A stretch of 64,000 nt of DNA from CAWFPR01 sp963817635 (lineage in GTDB: Bacteria > Acidobacteriota > Vicinamibacteria > Vicinamibacterales > 2-12-FULL-66-21). Below are positions 40,621-49,665 of the stretch, piece after piece. Position numbers and translations under genes: made by a program. The stretch lies in NCBI GenBank assembly GCA_963817635.1, contig CAWFPR010000024.1, positions 62,001 to 126,000 of the forward strand, read 5' to 3'. The notes beneath the pieces were generated by a model that worked only from the letters and a program-made list of their open reading frames with translations, did no database searches and was not told the DNA's origin. The number at the start of each line of letters is the position of its first letter. Position 1 is the first letter of the stretch.

Positions 40621-41975
40621 TCAGATGACCCGGCCGGCCGCCGCCAGCTCGAACTTCGCCGTCAGCACCTGCGTCAGATCGGGCTTGCCGATCTCCTGGA
40701 GGTCGTAGCGCACGCGGACGGTCGGCTGCTTGATCGTGACCAGCCGGTTCAAGTCAATCGGCGTGCCGATCACGACGACGTCGCAGGGAACCTTCGCGAT
40801 CGTCGCCTCGAGATCCTTCACCTGCTCGTCGCCGTAGCCCATGGCCGGCAGGAGATGGCCGGTGTTCGGGTACTTCCTGAACGTGTCGGTGATCGTGCCC
40901 ACTGTGTAGGGGCGTGGATCGATGATTTCGCTCGCCCCGAACTTCAACGCCGCGACGGTGCCGGCGCCGAATTTCATTTCACCGTGGGTCAGCGTCGGGC
41001 CGTCCTCGACCACGAGGGCTCGCTTGCCGGCGATGAGCGAAGGATGATCCACCACGATTGGTGAAGCGGCCTCGATGATCAACGCCCGCTGGTTCACGCG
41101 CCGGATGTTCGCCCGCAGCGTATTGATCGCGGCCAGGTCGGCCGAATCCACCTTGTTGATGATCACCACGTCGGCCAGCCGCAGGTTGGTCTCGCCCGGG
41201 TAGTACGTCAGCTCGTTGCCCACACGCAGCGGGTCGGTGACGACGATCGTGAGGTCCGGCGCATAGAACGACGTGTCGTTGTTTCCGCCGTCCCACAGCA
41301 CGACGTCCGCTTCGGCCTGTGCCTGCGCGAGAATCGCGCCGTAGTCCACGCCCGCGTAGACGATCGTCCCGTTCGTGATATGAGGCTCGTACTCCTCGAT
41401 CTCCTCGATTGTGCACTCGTGCTTCTCGAGGTCGGCCAGGGTCGCGAATCGCTGCACCTTCTGCTTCGCCAGGTCGCCGTAGGGCATCGGATGCCGCACG
41501 GCTGCGACCTTGAGCCCGAGCTTTCTCAGTTCGTCGGCCACCCGCCGGGTGGTCTGGCTCTTTCCCGAGCCGGTGCGGACCGCGCAGACCGCCACGACCG
41601 GCTTCGTGCTCTTGATCATCGTCCTGGTGGCGCTCAGCACCTTGAAGTCGGCTCCGGCGGCGTTGACGAGCGACGCGCGATCCATGACGTAGTTGTAGGG
41701 TACGTCGCTGTAGGAGAAGACGACCTCGTCTACCTTCTCCGAGCGTATCAGGGCCTCCAGTTCGCTCTCGGGGTGAATGGGGATCCCCCGGGGTACAGAT
41801 CGCCGGCGAGCGACGCCGGGTACCGGCGGTCGTCGATGTTGGGGATCTGGGTGGCGGTGAAGGCCACCACGTTGTACTTCGGGTCGTTACGGTAGATGAC
41901 GTTGAAATTATGGAAGTCGCGTCCTGCGGCGCCCATGATGATGGTTCGAATCGGGTCCATGACAATGCTCCTCAT
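40621..41975 (-). CDS. Cyclic 2,3-diphosphoglycerate synthetase-like P-loop protein (one frameshift)
   Basis: About 450 residues. The start overlaps the aminotransferase stop (ATGA at 41975). The N-terminus TIIMGAAGRDFHNFNVIYRN and TATQIPNIDDRRYPASLAG is typical of the family. The frame changes at the G/C run near 41785; inserting one base restores YPGGIPIHPESELEALI. The P-loop is VRTGSGKSQTTRR, followed by RHPMPYGDL, YAGVDYGAIL, LWDGGNNDTSF and YYPGETNLRLADVVIINKVD. In methanogens the enzyme makes cyclic diphosphoglycerate. In bacteria the family often sits with arginine or carbamoyl phosphate genes and its role is not proven; here it ends such an operon. Confidence 0.82.
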
Positions 41976-43189
41976 TTGGCGGCGACGGACGCCATGCGCC
42001 CGATGACCGCTTCCAGGCGGCCAACCGCCCAGTCGATTTCGTCGCGCGTGATCACGAGCGGCGGCGCCAGGCGGATGACGCGCTCGTGCGTTTCCTTGCA
42101 CAACATGCCTTCGCGCATGAGCGCTTCGCAGTACGGACGGGCGGGCCCGTTCATCTCGACGGCGATCCACAGGCCGCGCCCTCGGATCTCGCGCACGTCC
42201 GGCAGGCTCCGCCGCTTCAATTCCGCGAGGAAGTAGGCGCCAAGTTCCGCCGATCGCTCGACCAGCCGCTCCTCGACGATCACCCGAAGGGATGCGCGCG
42301 CAATCGCGCAGGCCAGCGGGTTGCCGCCGAATGTGCTGCCGTGGTCGCCGGGGTCGAACACGCCGAGCACCTCGCGAGAGGCGAGCAGCGCGGATACCGG
42401 ATAGAACCCGCCCGACAGCGCCTTCCCGACGATGACCGCGTCCGGCGTGACGGCTTCGTGCTGGTAGGCGAAGAGCTTCCCCGTGCGTCCGAGCCCCGAC
42501 TGGATTTCGTCGGCGATCAGCAGCACCCGGCGGTCGCGGCAGATGCCGGCGGCCGCCTCGAGGAATCCGGCCGGTGGCAGGATGATGCCGGCCTCTCCCT
42601 GGATGGGTTCGACGAGGAACGCGCACGTATTCGGTGTAATCGCGGCGCGCAGCGCGTCGGCGTCCCCGAAAGGAATGACCCTGAACCCTGGTGTGAGCGG
42701 GCCGAAGCCGGCACGATACTGCTCGTCGGTGGAGAAGCTGATGATCGTGATCGTCCGCCCGTGGAAGTTGTTCCGGCAGACGATGATCTCCGCCTGGCCC
42801 TCGGGGATTCCCTTCACGGTGTAGCCCCACTTGCGGGCCGCCTTGAGCGCGGTCTCGACCGCCTCGGCACCCGAGTTCATCGGCAGGGCCATGTCGAAGC
42901 CGGTCAATTCGTGCAGGTCCTTGTAGAGCAGCGGCAGCTGATCGTTCCTGAACGCGCGGGAGGTCAGCGTCACCCGGCGTGCCTGCTCGACGAGCGCCTG
43001 CAGGATCGTGGGATGGCAGTGCCCCTGGTTGACCGCCGAGTAGGCCGCAAGGCAGTCGAGGTATTTGCGTCCGTCGACGTCCCAGAGCCAGACGCCGGCG
43101 GCGCGATCCACCACGACGTCGAGCGGGTGGTAGTTGTGGGCCCCGAGGGCATCCTCGAGCGCGATGTAGTCGTGAGTTTGCATGTACAC
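41972..43189 (-). CDS. rocD: Ornithine aminotransferase (ornithine-oxo-acid transaminase)
   Basis: 405 residues, class-III PLP-dependent aminotransferase. Diagnostic stretches: LAAYSAVNQGHCHPTILQAL, MNSGAEAVETALKAARKWGY, FHGRTITIISFS, LLIADEIQSGLGRTG and the PLP-Lys site VIVGKALSGGFYPVSALL. These match ornithine aminotransferases closely rather than acetylornithine enzymes. It would turn ornithine and 2-oxoglutarate into glutamate semialdehyde and glutamate. It lies between pyrB (9 bases) and the P-loop protein (4-base overlap). Ornithine would be the product of the OTC gene at the start of the operon when it runs in the catabolic direction. Confidence 0.9.
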   Translation of the reverse strand: MYMQTHDYIALEDALGAHNYHPLDVVVDRAAGVWLWDVDGRKYLDCLAAYSAVNQGHCHPTILQALVEQARRVTLTSRAFRNDQLPLLYKDLHELTGFDMALPMNSGAEAVETALKAARKWGYTVKGIPEGQAEIIVCRNNFHGRTITIISFSTDEQYRAGFGPLTPGFRVIPFGDADALRAAITPNTCAFLVEPIQGEAGIILPPAGFLEAAAGICRDRRVLLIADEIQSGLGRTGKLFAYQHEAVTPDAVIVGKALSGGFYPVSALLASREVLGVFDPGDHGSTFGGNPLACAIARASLRVIVEERLVERSAELGAYFLAELKRRSLPDVREIRGRGLWIAVEMNGPARPYCEALMREGMLCKETHERVIRLAPPLVITRDEIDWAVGRLEAVIGRMASVAAK

Positions 43190-43198
43190 TCCAGCGTC

Positions 43199-44110
43199 TC
43201 AGTCGTGTTCCCAGACCATGGTGAGCAGCGCCATCCGGACGTACAGCCCGTTGGTCGCCTGTTGAAAATACCGGGCCCGCGGGTCGTCGTCGACGGTCCG
43301 ATCGAGTTCGACCGTGCGCGGGAGCGGATGGAGAATGATGGCGTTCGATTTCATGCGGCGGACGGTCGCGGCGTCGATGGCATATCGGGTCAGCACGTCG
43401 CCGCGCACACGGTCAGGACGGATGCGCGTCTGGTACACCACATCGACCGTCCCGGCGATGGACGCGAGATCCGGCTGTTGTTCGTACCACGTGCCGTGCT
43501 TGTCCAGGTGCTCGAGGATGTCCGGCTGCATCCGGACTTCCGCCGGGCTCACGAAGTGGATCTTGACGCGATCGAACTTGCTCAGCAGGTAGGCGAGCGA
43601 TCGGACGGTCCGCCCCCGATCGAGCTCACCCACCATCGCAATCGTGAGGCCGTCGAGCGTCCCGCGTGCGCGATGGATGGTGTAGAGATCGAGCAGCGCC
43701 TGGGTCGGGTGCTGGCCGCCGTTGCCGTCCCCCGCGTTGATGACCGGCACGGAAGAGACCGCCGCGGCGCGGGCCGCTCCTCCGGCATCACCGTGGCGCA
43801 GGACGATCACGTCCGAGTAGCCCGCCAGGATGCGAATCGTGTCCTCGAGCTGCTCCCCGTCGACCTCTGACGAGAAGTGCCGCGCCTGTTCCGTCGACAG
43901 CACGCGTCCCCCGAGGCGGAACATCGCCGCCTCGAACGAGAATCTCGTCCGGGTGGACGGCTCGTAGAAGAGCGAAGCCATGATCCGATCGTCATAGTCG
44001 CGCGTGCCGCCGCGCGCGACGATCTTCTCCATTTCACGCGCGCGCTCGAACAGCGCGCCGAGAAGCGGCACGGTGAACTGTTGCGATTCGACGACATGGT
44101 GAAGTGTCAT
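43199..44110 (-). CDS. pyrB: Aspartate carbamoyltransferase catalytic chain
   Basis: 303 residues. The carbamoyl-phosphate site YEPSTRTRFSFEAA, the aspartate-family stretch AGDGNGGQHPTQALLDLYTI, VGELDRGRTVRSLAYLL and ILHPLPRTVELD identify it as PyrB and not OTC. It makes carbamoyl-aspartate for pyrimidine synthesis. Its position in an operon with carbamate kinase, OTC and ornithine aminotransferase is unusual, since no other pyr gene is near. Family and residues are clear; a second, non-pyrimidine role is only a possibility. It starts 4 bases after arcC. Confidence 0.9.
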   Translation of the reverse strand: MTLHHVVESQQFTVPLLGALFERAREMEKIVARGGTRDYDDRIMASLFYEPSTRTRFSFEAAMFRLGGRVLSTEQARHFSSEVDGEQLEDTIRILAGYSDVIVLRHGDAGGAARAAAVSSVPVINAGDGNGGQHPTQALLDLYTIHRARGTLDGLTIAMVGELDRGRTVRSLAYLLSKFDRVKIHFVSPAEVRMQPDILEHLDKHGTWYEQQPDLASIAGTVDVVYQTRIRPDRVRGDVLTRYAIDAATVRRMKSNAIILHPLPRTVELDRTVDDDPRARYFQQATNGLYVRMALLTMVWEHD

Positions 44111-44114
44111 GGTG

Positions 44115-45053
44115 TCAGGGCAGAATATGGGTTCCGGCGCGGTCGTGTACTGCGTCGACGAGCTGCTCGTACCTCGTGATGATCGCCTCTCGCCCGCCGT
44201 GGTCGATGAAGCTCAGGGCGGCTTCCACCTTCGGCCCCATGTTGCCTGGCGCGAAGTGGCCGGCTGCCTGGTACCCGCGCAATTCGGCCGCGGTCACGTA
44301 CTCGAGCGCCCGCTGCCCGGGTTTCTTGAAGTCGAGGTAGATGCGATCGGTGTCGGTGGAGATGATCAGCTGGTGGACGTGGAGGCGCTCGGCGAGGAGT
44401 GCCGAGGCGCGATCCTTGTCGATGACCGCTTCGATGCCGCGGAGCCGGCCGTCCTCGCGCACGACCGGAATGCCGCCCCCTCCGAGCGCGACGACCAGCA
44501 TCCCGCGGCGCACGAGATCGCAGATGATCCGCTCCTCGACAATCTCGAGCGGAATCGGCGAGGGGACGACGCGGCGCCAGCCCCGGGCGGCGTCCTCGAC
44601 AATCTGCCAGCCCTCCTCGTCACGGCGCGCCTCGGCTTCCCGCCGCGACATGAAGGGGCCGATCGGCTTGGTCGGCGCGGCCATCGCCGGGTCGTCTGCC
44701 GCGACGACCACCTGCGACAGGATCGTCGCAACCGACGGTTCGAGACCGGCGTCGGTCATCGCCTCGCCGAGTGCCTGCTGGAGGATGTAGCCAATCTCCC
44801 CCTGGGTGGTCGCCACGCACACGTCCAGCGGATGCCGGTACACCTGACCGCCCGAACGTTCCGAGCGGAGCAGCGCCGCGCCGACCTGCGGCCCGTTGCC
44901 GTGGGTGACGACGACGCCATACCCTTCACGCACGAGCTCGACAACCGCCTCGGCGGTCCGCCGCGCGTTGGCCCGCTGCTCGTCGACGAGGCCCTTCTCG
45001 CCCGCGCGAATCAGCGAGTTGCCCCCGATGGCTACCACCGCGGTTTTCGTCAT
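44115..45053 (-). CDS. arcC: Carbamate kinase
   Basis: 312 residues of the amino-acid-kinase fold. VVAIGGNSLIRAGEKG at the N-terminus, VVVTHGNGPQVGAALLRSE, the central VVALGGGGIPVVRE, and KKPGQRALEYVTAAELRGY with HFAPGNMGPKVEAA are all typical. It takes carbamoyl phosphate and ADP to ATP, ammonia and CO2. It is the second gene of the operon, 6 bases after OTC. With OTC this supports catabolic use of citrulline, although no arginine deiminase is visible in the window. Confidence 0.94.
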   Translation of the reverse strand: MTKTAVVAIGGNSLIRAGEKGLVDEQRANARRTAEAVVELVREGYGVVVTHGNGPQVGAALLRSERSGGQVYRHPLDVCVATTQGEIGYILQQALGEAMTDAGLEPSVATILSQVVVAADDPAMAAPTKPIGPFMSRREAEARRDEEGWQIVEDAARGWRRVVPSPIPLEIVEERIICDLVRRGMLVVALGGGGIPVVREDGRLRGIEAVIDKDRASALLAERLHVHQLIISTDTDRIYLDFKKPGQRALEYVTAAELRGYQAAGHFAPGNMGPKVEAALSFIDHGGREAIITRYEQLVDAVHDRAGTHILP

Positions 45054-45059
45054 GCCGCC

Positions 45060-45977
45060 TCAGTGCAGGAGCGAGAAGAGAATCGCCTTCTGCGCGTGCA
45101 GCCGGTTCTCGGCCTGGTCGAAGACCACCGATTGCTCGGAGTCGATCACATCGGCCGTGACTTCGTCGCCGCGGTGCGCCGGCAGGCAGTGCATGAAGAT
45201 GGCGTCCGGCCTGGCCGCGTCCATCAGTGCGCGGTTCACCTGGTAGGGCCGGAAGATGTGCTTCCGCTCCTCCGCTTCCGCCTCCTGGCCCATGCTGGCC
45301 CACACATCCGTGTACACGACGTCCGCATCACGGACCGCCTCGAATGGATCGTGCGTCATCGTGCAGACGCTGCCGGAGGACGCGCCAGCCGTGCGCGCCC
45401 ACTCGGCCACGTGCGGATGCAGCTCGTAGTCGGGCGGCGTGGCGACTGCGACGTGAACCCCCAGCCGTGCACCGCCGAATACGAGCGAATTCGCCACGTT
45501 GTTGCCGTCGCCGACGTAGGCCAGCTTGATGCCCGCGAGACGGCCCTTCCGTTCGAGCACCGTCATGTAGTCGGCCATCGCCTGGCACGGGTGGCTGAAG
45601 TCGGTGAGGCCGTTGATCACCGGTACGCGTGAGTATTCGGCGATGCGCTCGACGATATCGTGGCCGAAGGTGCGGATCATGATGGCCTGCACCATTCGTC
45701 CCAGGTTCATCGCCACGTCGTGCAGCGATTCCCGCTTCCCGAGGTTGATTTCCGCCGACGTGAGATTGACCGAAAAACCGCCGAGCTGCTGCATGCCGAC
45801 GTCGAACGATACGCGCGTGCGCAGTGACGGTTTTTCGAAGATGAGTGCCAGCGTCTGGCCCTGCAGCACCCGTGTGTACCGGTGCGGCTCAGCCTTCATC
45901 CGCTGGCCGAGCGACAGCACCTGGCAGAGTTCGTCCGACGTGAAGTCCCGGATCGTGAGAAAGTCCTTGCCGCGCAT
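45060..45977 (-). CDS. argF: Ornithine carbamoyltransferase
   Basis: 305 residues from the ATG at 45977, with a GAAGGGA ribosome site just upstream; longer in-frame readings extend into the divergent promoter region. The carbamoyl-phosphate site FEKPSLRTRVSFDVGM, the HPCQAMADY motif and the ornithine-binding HCLPAHRGDEVT identify the enzyme. It links carbamoyl phosphate and ornithine with citrulline. First gene of the minus-strand operon with arcC, pyrB, rocD and the cPGS-like gene. Whether it works in biosynthesis or breakdown cannot be decided from sequence; the arcC neighbour favours breakdown. Confidence 0.93.
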   Translation of the reverse strand: MRGKDFLTIRDFTSDELCQVLSLGQRMKAEPHRYTRVLQGQTLALIFEKPSLRTRVSFDVGMQQLGGFSVNLTSAEINLGKRESLHDVAMNLGRMVQAIMIRTFGHDIVERIAEYSRVPVINGLTDFSHPCQAMADYMTVLERKGRLAGIKLAYVGDGNNVANSLVFGGARLGVHVAVATPPDYELHPHVAEWARTAGASSGSVCTMTHDPFEAVRDADVVYTDVWASMGQEAEAEERKHIFRPYQVNRALMDAARPDAIFMHCLPAHRGDEVTADVIDSEQSVVFDQAENRLHAQKAILFSLLH

Positions 45978-46186
45978 GATGATCCCTTCGGAGCGACCGC
46001 GCCGGGCGCACGTGCCGAAAGACACGGGTCGGGCCCGCGAGTCGAATCGTTTGGATACGGGGAGGCGTGGGGCCGCAGGGAGAACGTAAAGCCTCTTCAA
46101 TAGTACACCAGACCCGGGTCCGGCGCACGTTGAGGTCCGGGACCGGCCGTGGCATACTCGCGACGTTCTCCGAGGAGGTTCTGCCC

Positions 46187-47362
46187 ATGATATGCGCGTC
46201 CTATCGACGCTCCTGGATACCCGTCTCCCTGTTCGCCGGCCTCGTGGCCGCTGCAATCAATGTTCCGGCTTCGGCTCAGTCGGCGCCGGCACAGCCCCAG
46301 CGGCCGTCCGCCGCCGCCCCCGCACGCCCTCGCGCCGAGGCCCCGATGGACCCGGCCAGGGCCCGCTCCCTTTACGTCAGCACGGATCCAAAAGACCACG
46401 CACCGGGATACAACTTTCAGCGCGACATCGACGCGAAGGCCGCCATTGACGCGAAGTACGCCGAAGTCACGCGCGGCGTGGTCGACTACTCGAAAGTGAC
46501 CTATCGCAGCAGCGTGGGCGACATGGACATTCCCGCCTACCTGTTTCAGCCGCTGAAGAAGCGCGGCGCGAAGGGACACGCCGCGATGGTGTGGGTCCAT
46601 GGCGGCGTCCACGGAAACTGGGGCATTACCATGTGGCCGTTCGTGAAGGAAGCGGTCGATCGCGGATATGTCGTGATCTGTCCCGAATACCGCGGCAGCA
46701 CCGGCTATGGCGAGACGTTCCACAACGAGATCGACTACGGCGGCTACGAAGTCGACGATACCCTGAGCGCGGTCGCCTACCTGAAGACGCTGCCCTATGT
46801 GGATCCGGATCGCCTCGGCATCATGGGCTGGAGCCACGGCGGCTACATCACGCTCTTCTCTGTCTTCCGCGATCACACCCCCTTCAAGGCGGCAGCCGCC
46901 ATCGTCCCGGTGACGAACCTGGTGTTTCGGCTGTCCTACAAGGGACCGCGCTACCAGCGCAGCTTTGCGACCCAGAAGCGGATCCAGGGCCTGCCGTTCG
47001 AAAAGCCGGAGCTCTACATCGAGCGGTCGCCCCTCTATCACGTTGACAAGCTCGAGGTGCCGCTGCTCGTGCACGTGGCGACCAACGATCAGGACGTGAA
47101 CTTCGTCGAGGACCAGCAGATTGTGGACGCGCTGCGCTCGCGCAAGCCGGATCTCTCGGAGACGAAGGTGTACGTCGATCCGGCTCCGTGGGGGGCCAGC
47201 GTCGGTCACGCCTTCAGCCGCCGCGTCGATCCGGACACCCTGAAACGTGTCGATTCCCCCGCGCAAATCGACTCGTGGAACCGCACGTGGGTGTTCTTCG
47301 AGTGGCACCTCCAGCCGTCGCTCGACAAGTCGAAGCCCACGACCGGCGACTCGTCACGCTGA
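46187..47362 (+). CDS. Secreted prolyl-oligopeptidase-family serine hydrolase
   Basis: 391 residues from the ATG at 46187, with GAGGAGG at 8 bases upstream. A signal peptide covers about 1-31 (LFAGLVAAAINVPASA). An alpha/beta hydrolase domain follows without a beta-propeller. The nucleophile is in GIMGWSHGGYITLF, the Asp in HVATNDQDVNFVEDQ and the His in VGHAFSRRVD. The oxyanion strand is MVWVHGGVHGNWG. It is probably an S9-like peptidase or acyl-hydrolase acting in the periplasm. It is divergent from argF. Confidence 0.88.
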   Translation: MICASYRRSWIPVSLFAGLVAAAINVPASAQSAPAQPQRPSAAAPARPRAEAPMDPARARSLYVSTDPKDHAPGYNFQRDIDAKAAIDAKYAEVTRGVVDYSKVTYRSSVGDMDIPAYLFQPLKKRGAKGHAAMVWVHGGVHGNWGITMWPFVKEAVDRGYVVICPEYRGSTGYGETFHNEIDYGGYEVDDTLSAVAYLKTLPYVDPDRLGIMGWSHGGYITLFSVFRDHTPFKAAAAIVPVTNLVFRLSYKGPRYQRSFATQKRIQGLPFEKPELYIERSPLYHVDKLEVPLLVHVATNDQDVNFVEDQQIVDALRSRKPDLSETKVYVDPAPWGASVGHAFSRRVDPDTLKRVDSPAQIDSWNRTWVFFEWHLQPSLDKSKPTTGDSSR

Positions 47363-47782
47363 GCTTCTCCGAGACCGGACGCCAGGTGCTTCAGGACGCG
47401 AGGAGCTTCAACCCAGCTCAGACCGGGGTTGAAGCTGGGTCGAAGCTGGGTCGAAGCTGGGTTGAAGCTGGGTCGAAGCCCGGACGCCGCGAGCTTCAAC
47501 CCAGCTCAGACCGGGGTTGAAGCTGGGTCGAAGCTGGGTTGAAGCTGGGTTGAAGCTCCCTCGGAGCGTCCGTCTGGGCGGGGCCAGCGGCGGCACGCCC
47601 ACCGGGTTCAGGGACGCGCCGGAGCGGCAAATTACAGATTTGTCAGCGCATGTCAGAACCGGGAGTTCCACGGGGAGCTCCCGGGCGACCGCCAGCGGTT
47701 TTCAGGGCACTCGGCGCCTCACCGGGTGTGGAACGGCCATTGCGAGTAGTCCGGCGCCCAACACACAATCCCCGGAGGACGC
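47363..47782. repeat. Intergenic array of 11-base GAAGCTGGGTY units and inverted copies
   Basis: A 420-base gap without a gene. A 67-base block at 47403-47469 recurs at 47491-47557 with one difference, 88 bases apart. Each block has an 11-bp hairpin (AGCTTCAACCC at 47404-47414 with GGGTTGAAGCT at 47426-47436), then three to four tandem GAAGCTGGGT(C/T) units. The rest of the gap (47560-47782) holds no clear signal except the ribosome site GGAGG before the bactofilin gene. There are no regular spacers, so it is not a CRISPR array. Confidence 0.85.
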
Positions 47783-48133
47783 ATGCAGACTGCCGCCCGC
47801 ATTGGCGAAACGATCGTGATCAAAGGAGAGATGACCGCCAGTGAAGATGTCACTATCGCGGGCCGTGTCGAGGGCACGGTCAGCGTCGAGGGGCATGCCC
47901 TGACTGTCGCGCCAGGCGCCAGTGTCGTGGCGGACATTCACGCCGCGGATATCGTGGTCCAGGGCAAGGTGTTCGGCAGCATGACGGCCGAGCGCCGCGT
48001 CGAGATCGACGCCACCGCCGATGTCGAAGGCGAGATCTCCGCGCCCGTCGTCCGCGTGGAGGATGGGGCAGTGCTCACGGGTCGGGTCGAGACGACCGGC
48101 CAGCGCAAGCCAGCCCTGCAGCTGGCGTCCTGA
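47783..48133 (+). CDS. Bactofilin (polymer-forming cytoskeletal protein)
   Basis: 116 residues. A single bactofilin domain with the short beta-helix repeats: GETIVIKGEMTASEDVTIAG, GRVEGTVSVEGH, ADIVVQGKVFGSMTAERRVE, EISAPVVRVEDGAVLTGRV. N- and C-terminal tails are short. Bactofilins polymerise without nucleotide and organise envelope-linked proteins in the cytoplasm or at the membrane. A GGAGG ribosome site stands at the right distance. The gene converges with the metallo-beta-lactamase gene, 6 bases between stops. Confidence 0.92.
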   Translation: MQTAARIGETIVIKGEMTASEDVTIAGRVEGTVSVEGHALTVAPGASVVADIHAADIVVQGKVFGSMTAERRVEIDATADVEGEISAPVVRVEDGAVLTGRVETTGQRKPALQLAS

Positions 48134-48139
48134 CCGGGG

Positions 48140-49003
48140 CTACTGAATCCGCACCACTCCGTCGGCCACGCGCGTATACCGCTCGAACACCGCGGGGTCA
48201 TGACCCGGCACGATGAGCTCGGGTTTCGACGCCAAGCGGCGGATCCGATCCTGCGCCTCGAGGTTGCTCGCCGCGTCGAGTGTCTGCGCAATCGCGGCGT
48301 GCTTCTCCAGGTTCTCGTATAGATACACGTTGTCCGATGCCAGCACCGTCGTCCCGCCGGCCGTCGCGGCGCCGACGTACTGCGAGGCCCACGTATGCTT
48401 GCCGCCGGTGTAACAGCGCAGGCCCGGGATCGGCTCCTGGTCGTCGCCGTCCACGAACCGCAGCCGTCCCGCCATGTTGATCTTCAGCAGCGCTTCCATG
48501 TCGTCCTGATCGACGCCGCCGTGGGCGGCGCGTGACCCGGATTGCCACGCCTCGCCCGTGTAGTAGCGATACTCATCGCGTTGAATCCAGATCGTCGCCT
48601 TCGGAAACAGATCGGCGCCGTCGACATGATCCCAATGGGCGTGCGAAATGATGATGTCGGTGATCTGGTCGGGTTGTACGCCGGCCGCCTTCACCGCGTC
48701 GGCGGGTGAACGGAACTCCCGCGGCTTCCACTGGTCCAGGAACTTCTGCCGGTAGAAGCCGGAATCGACGAGCACCAGGCTCCCGTTCGATCCCTTGAGC
48801 AGCCAGACCATGACGGGAATGTCGAGGGTGCGGCCACGCTCCGCGCCGGCGACGAGCCCTGAGACTGCGAACGCCGGAAGCACGCCGAAGCGAATTGCGT
48901 AGACCTCATAGGTCGGCGCTGCCGGTTGGCGGGCAACGGTTGAGGCCGATGGGATGCCGAGGGCGAGCGCCGACACGGTCGCCGCCAGGACCAAGCGAAT
49001 CAT
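48140..49003 (-). CDS. Secreted metallo-beta-lactamase-fold hydrolase (lactonase-like)
   Basis: 287 residues from the ATG at 49003, with AGGAGGG upstream. Signal peptide 1-24 (LAATVSALALGIPSASTVA). The metal site is ISHAHWDHVDGADLF (HxHxDH), with later ligands in GGKHTWASQYVG, VLASDNVYLY and VPGHDPAVFERY. The pattern and length are like N-acyl-homoserine lactonases of the AttM/AiiA group, but an exported lactonase is unusual and the substrate may differ. It lies 11 bases after the outer-membrane protein gene, in one minus-strand unit with the serine-hydrolase-like gene. Confidence 0.87.
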   Translation of the reverse strand: MIRLVLAATVSALALGIPSASTVARQPAAPTYEVYAIRFGVLPAFAVSGLVAGAERGRTLDIPVMVWLLKGSNGSLVLVDSGFYRQKFLDQWKPREFRSPADAVKAAGVQPDQITDIIISHAHWDHVDGADLFPKATIWIQRDEYRYYTGEAWQSGSRAAHGGVDQDDMEALLKINMAGRLRFVDGDDQEPIPGLRCYTGGKHTWASQYVGAATAGGTTVLASDNVYLYENLEKHAAIAQTLDAASNLEAQDRIRRLASKPELIVPGHDPAVFERYTRVADGVVRIQ

Positions 49004-49014
49004 CTGGAACCCTC

Positions 49015-49608
49015 CTATCGGGCGCGCAGGACGAGTCCGATCGATCCCATCCAGAACCGCAGGTGCTTGCGGCCGCCCAGGGTGACCCCTTCGGTATCGG
49101 CCACATTGCGCATGTTGCTGAAGAACCGCAGATCGAAGCGAATCCCCGTGCGGTCGGTGACGAATCCGACCGCCCCGCCGCCGACGTCCACCGCAAACAG
49201 TCGCTGATGGAACGTGAGGATGCCCGTCGGGTCGTCCGTTTCGTACGCCCGCAGCAACCCGAGGCCGCCGGATACGTACGGGCGCAGTCCATACTCGTTC
49301 CACAGCTGCGGAGCGGTCACCACCACGTTGCCCATCAATGCCAGGACATGGCTGCTCGTGATGATGTCGCGGGTCTCGGGTCGGTTCGGGTCGTTGGGGC
49401 GTTTCGGATCGTTGAAGAACCCCGGTACCAGCAGCGCCGTGCCTTCGAACCCGATGGGGCCGCGGCCGAGTCGCACCACCGTGACGCCGAAGGCGCGGTG
49501 CGTGTTGCTGCTGGCGAACTCCGGATCCAGGAAGGACGTGTGGCCGTTGAACTCCCAGCCAAAAAACGGCGCGAACTGCCACTCGGCGGCTGCCGGCCGC
49601 GCGCACAC
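49015..49608 (-). CDS. Probable outer-membrane beta-barrel protein
   Basis: 197 residues are listed from the GTG at 49608, but the bases upstream in the same frame encode RILFIAAALLVCARPAAAEW, a good signal peptide with no start codon in that frame. A GTG that overlaps the stop of the preceding gene (GTGA at 49669) becomes the likely start if one base is missing near 49632. The mature part alternates polar and apolar residues in about eight strands and ends in an amphipathic strand (MGSIGLVLRAR). No enzyme motif was found. Second gene of a three-gene minus-strand unit. Confidence 0.65.
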   Translation of the reverse strand: MCARPAAAEWQFAPFFGWEFNGHTSFLDPEFASSNTHRAFGVTVVRLGRGPIGFEGTALLVPGFFNDPKRPNDPNRPETRDIITSSHVLALMGNVVVTAPQLWNEYGLRPYVSGGLGLLRAYETDDPTGILTFHQRLFAVDVGGGAVGFVTDRTGIRFDLRFFSNMRNVADTEGVTLGGRKHLRFWMGSIGLVLRAR

Positions 49609-49665
49609 CAGGAGGGCCGCGGCGATGAACAGGATGCGGCACCCGCGACGGCACGCGAGACGTGA

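Noticed and set aside
47403..47557. CRISPR array
   Set aside because: Units are 11 bases, adjacent or inverted, with no spacers of constant length and no cas genes nearby.
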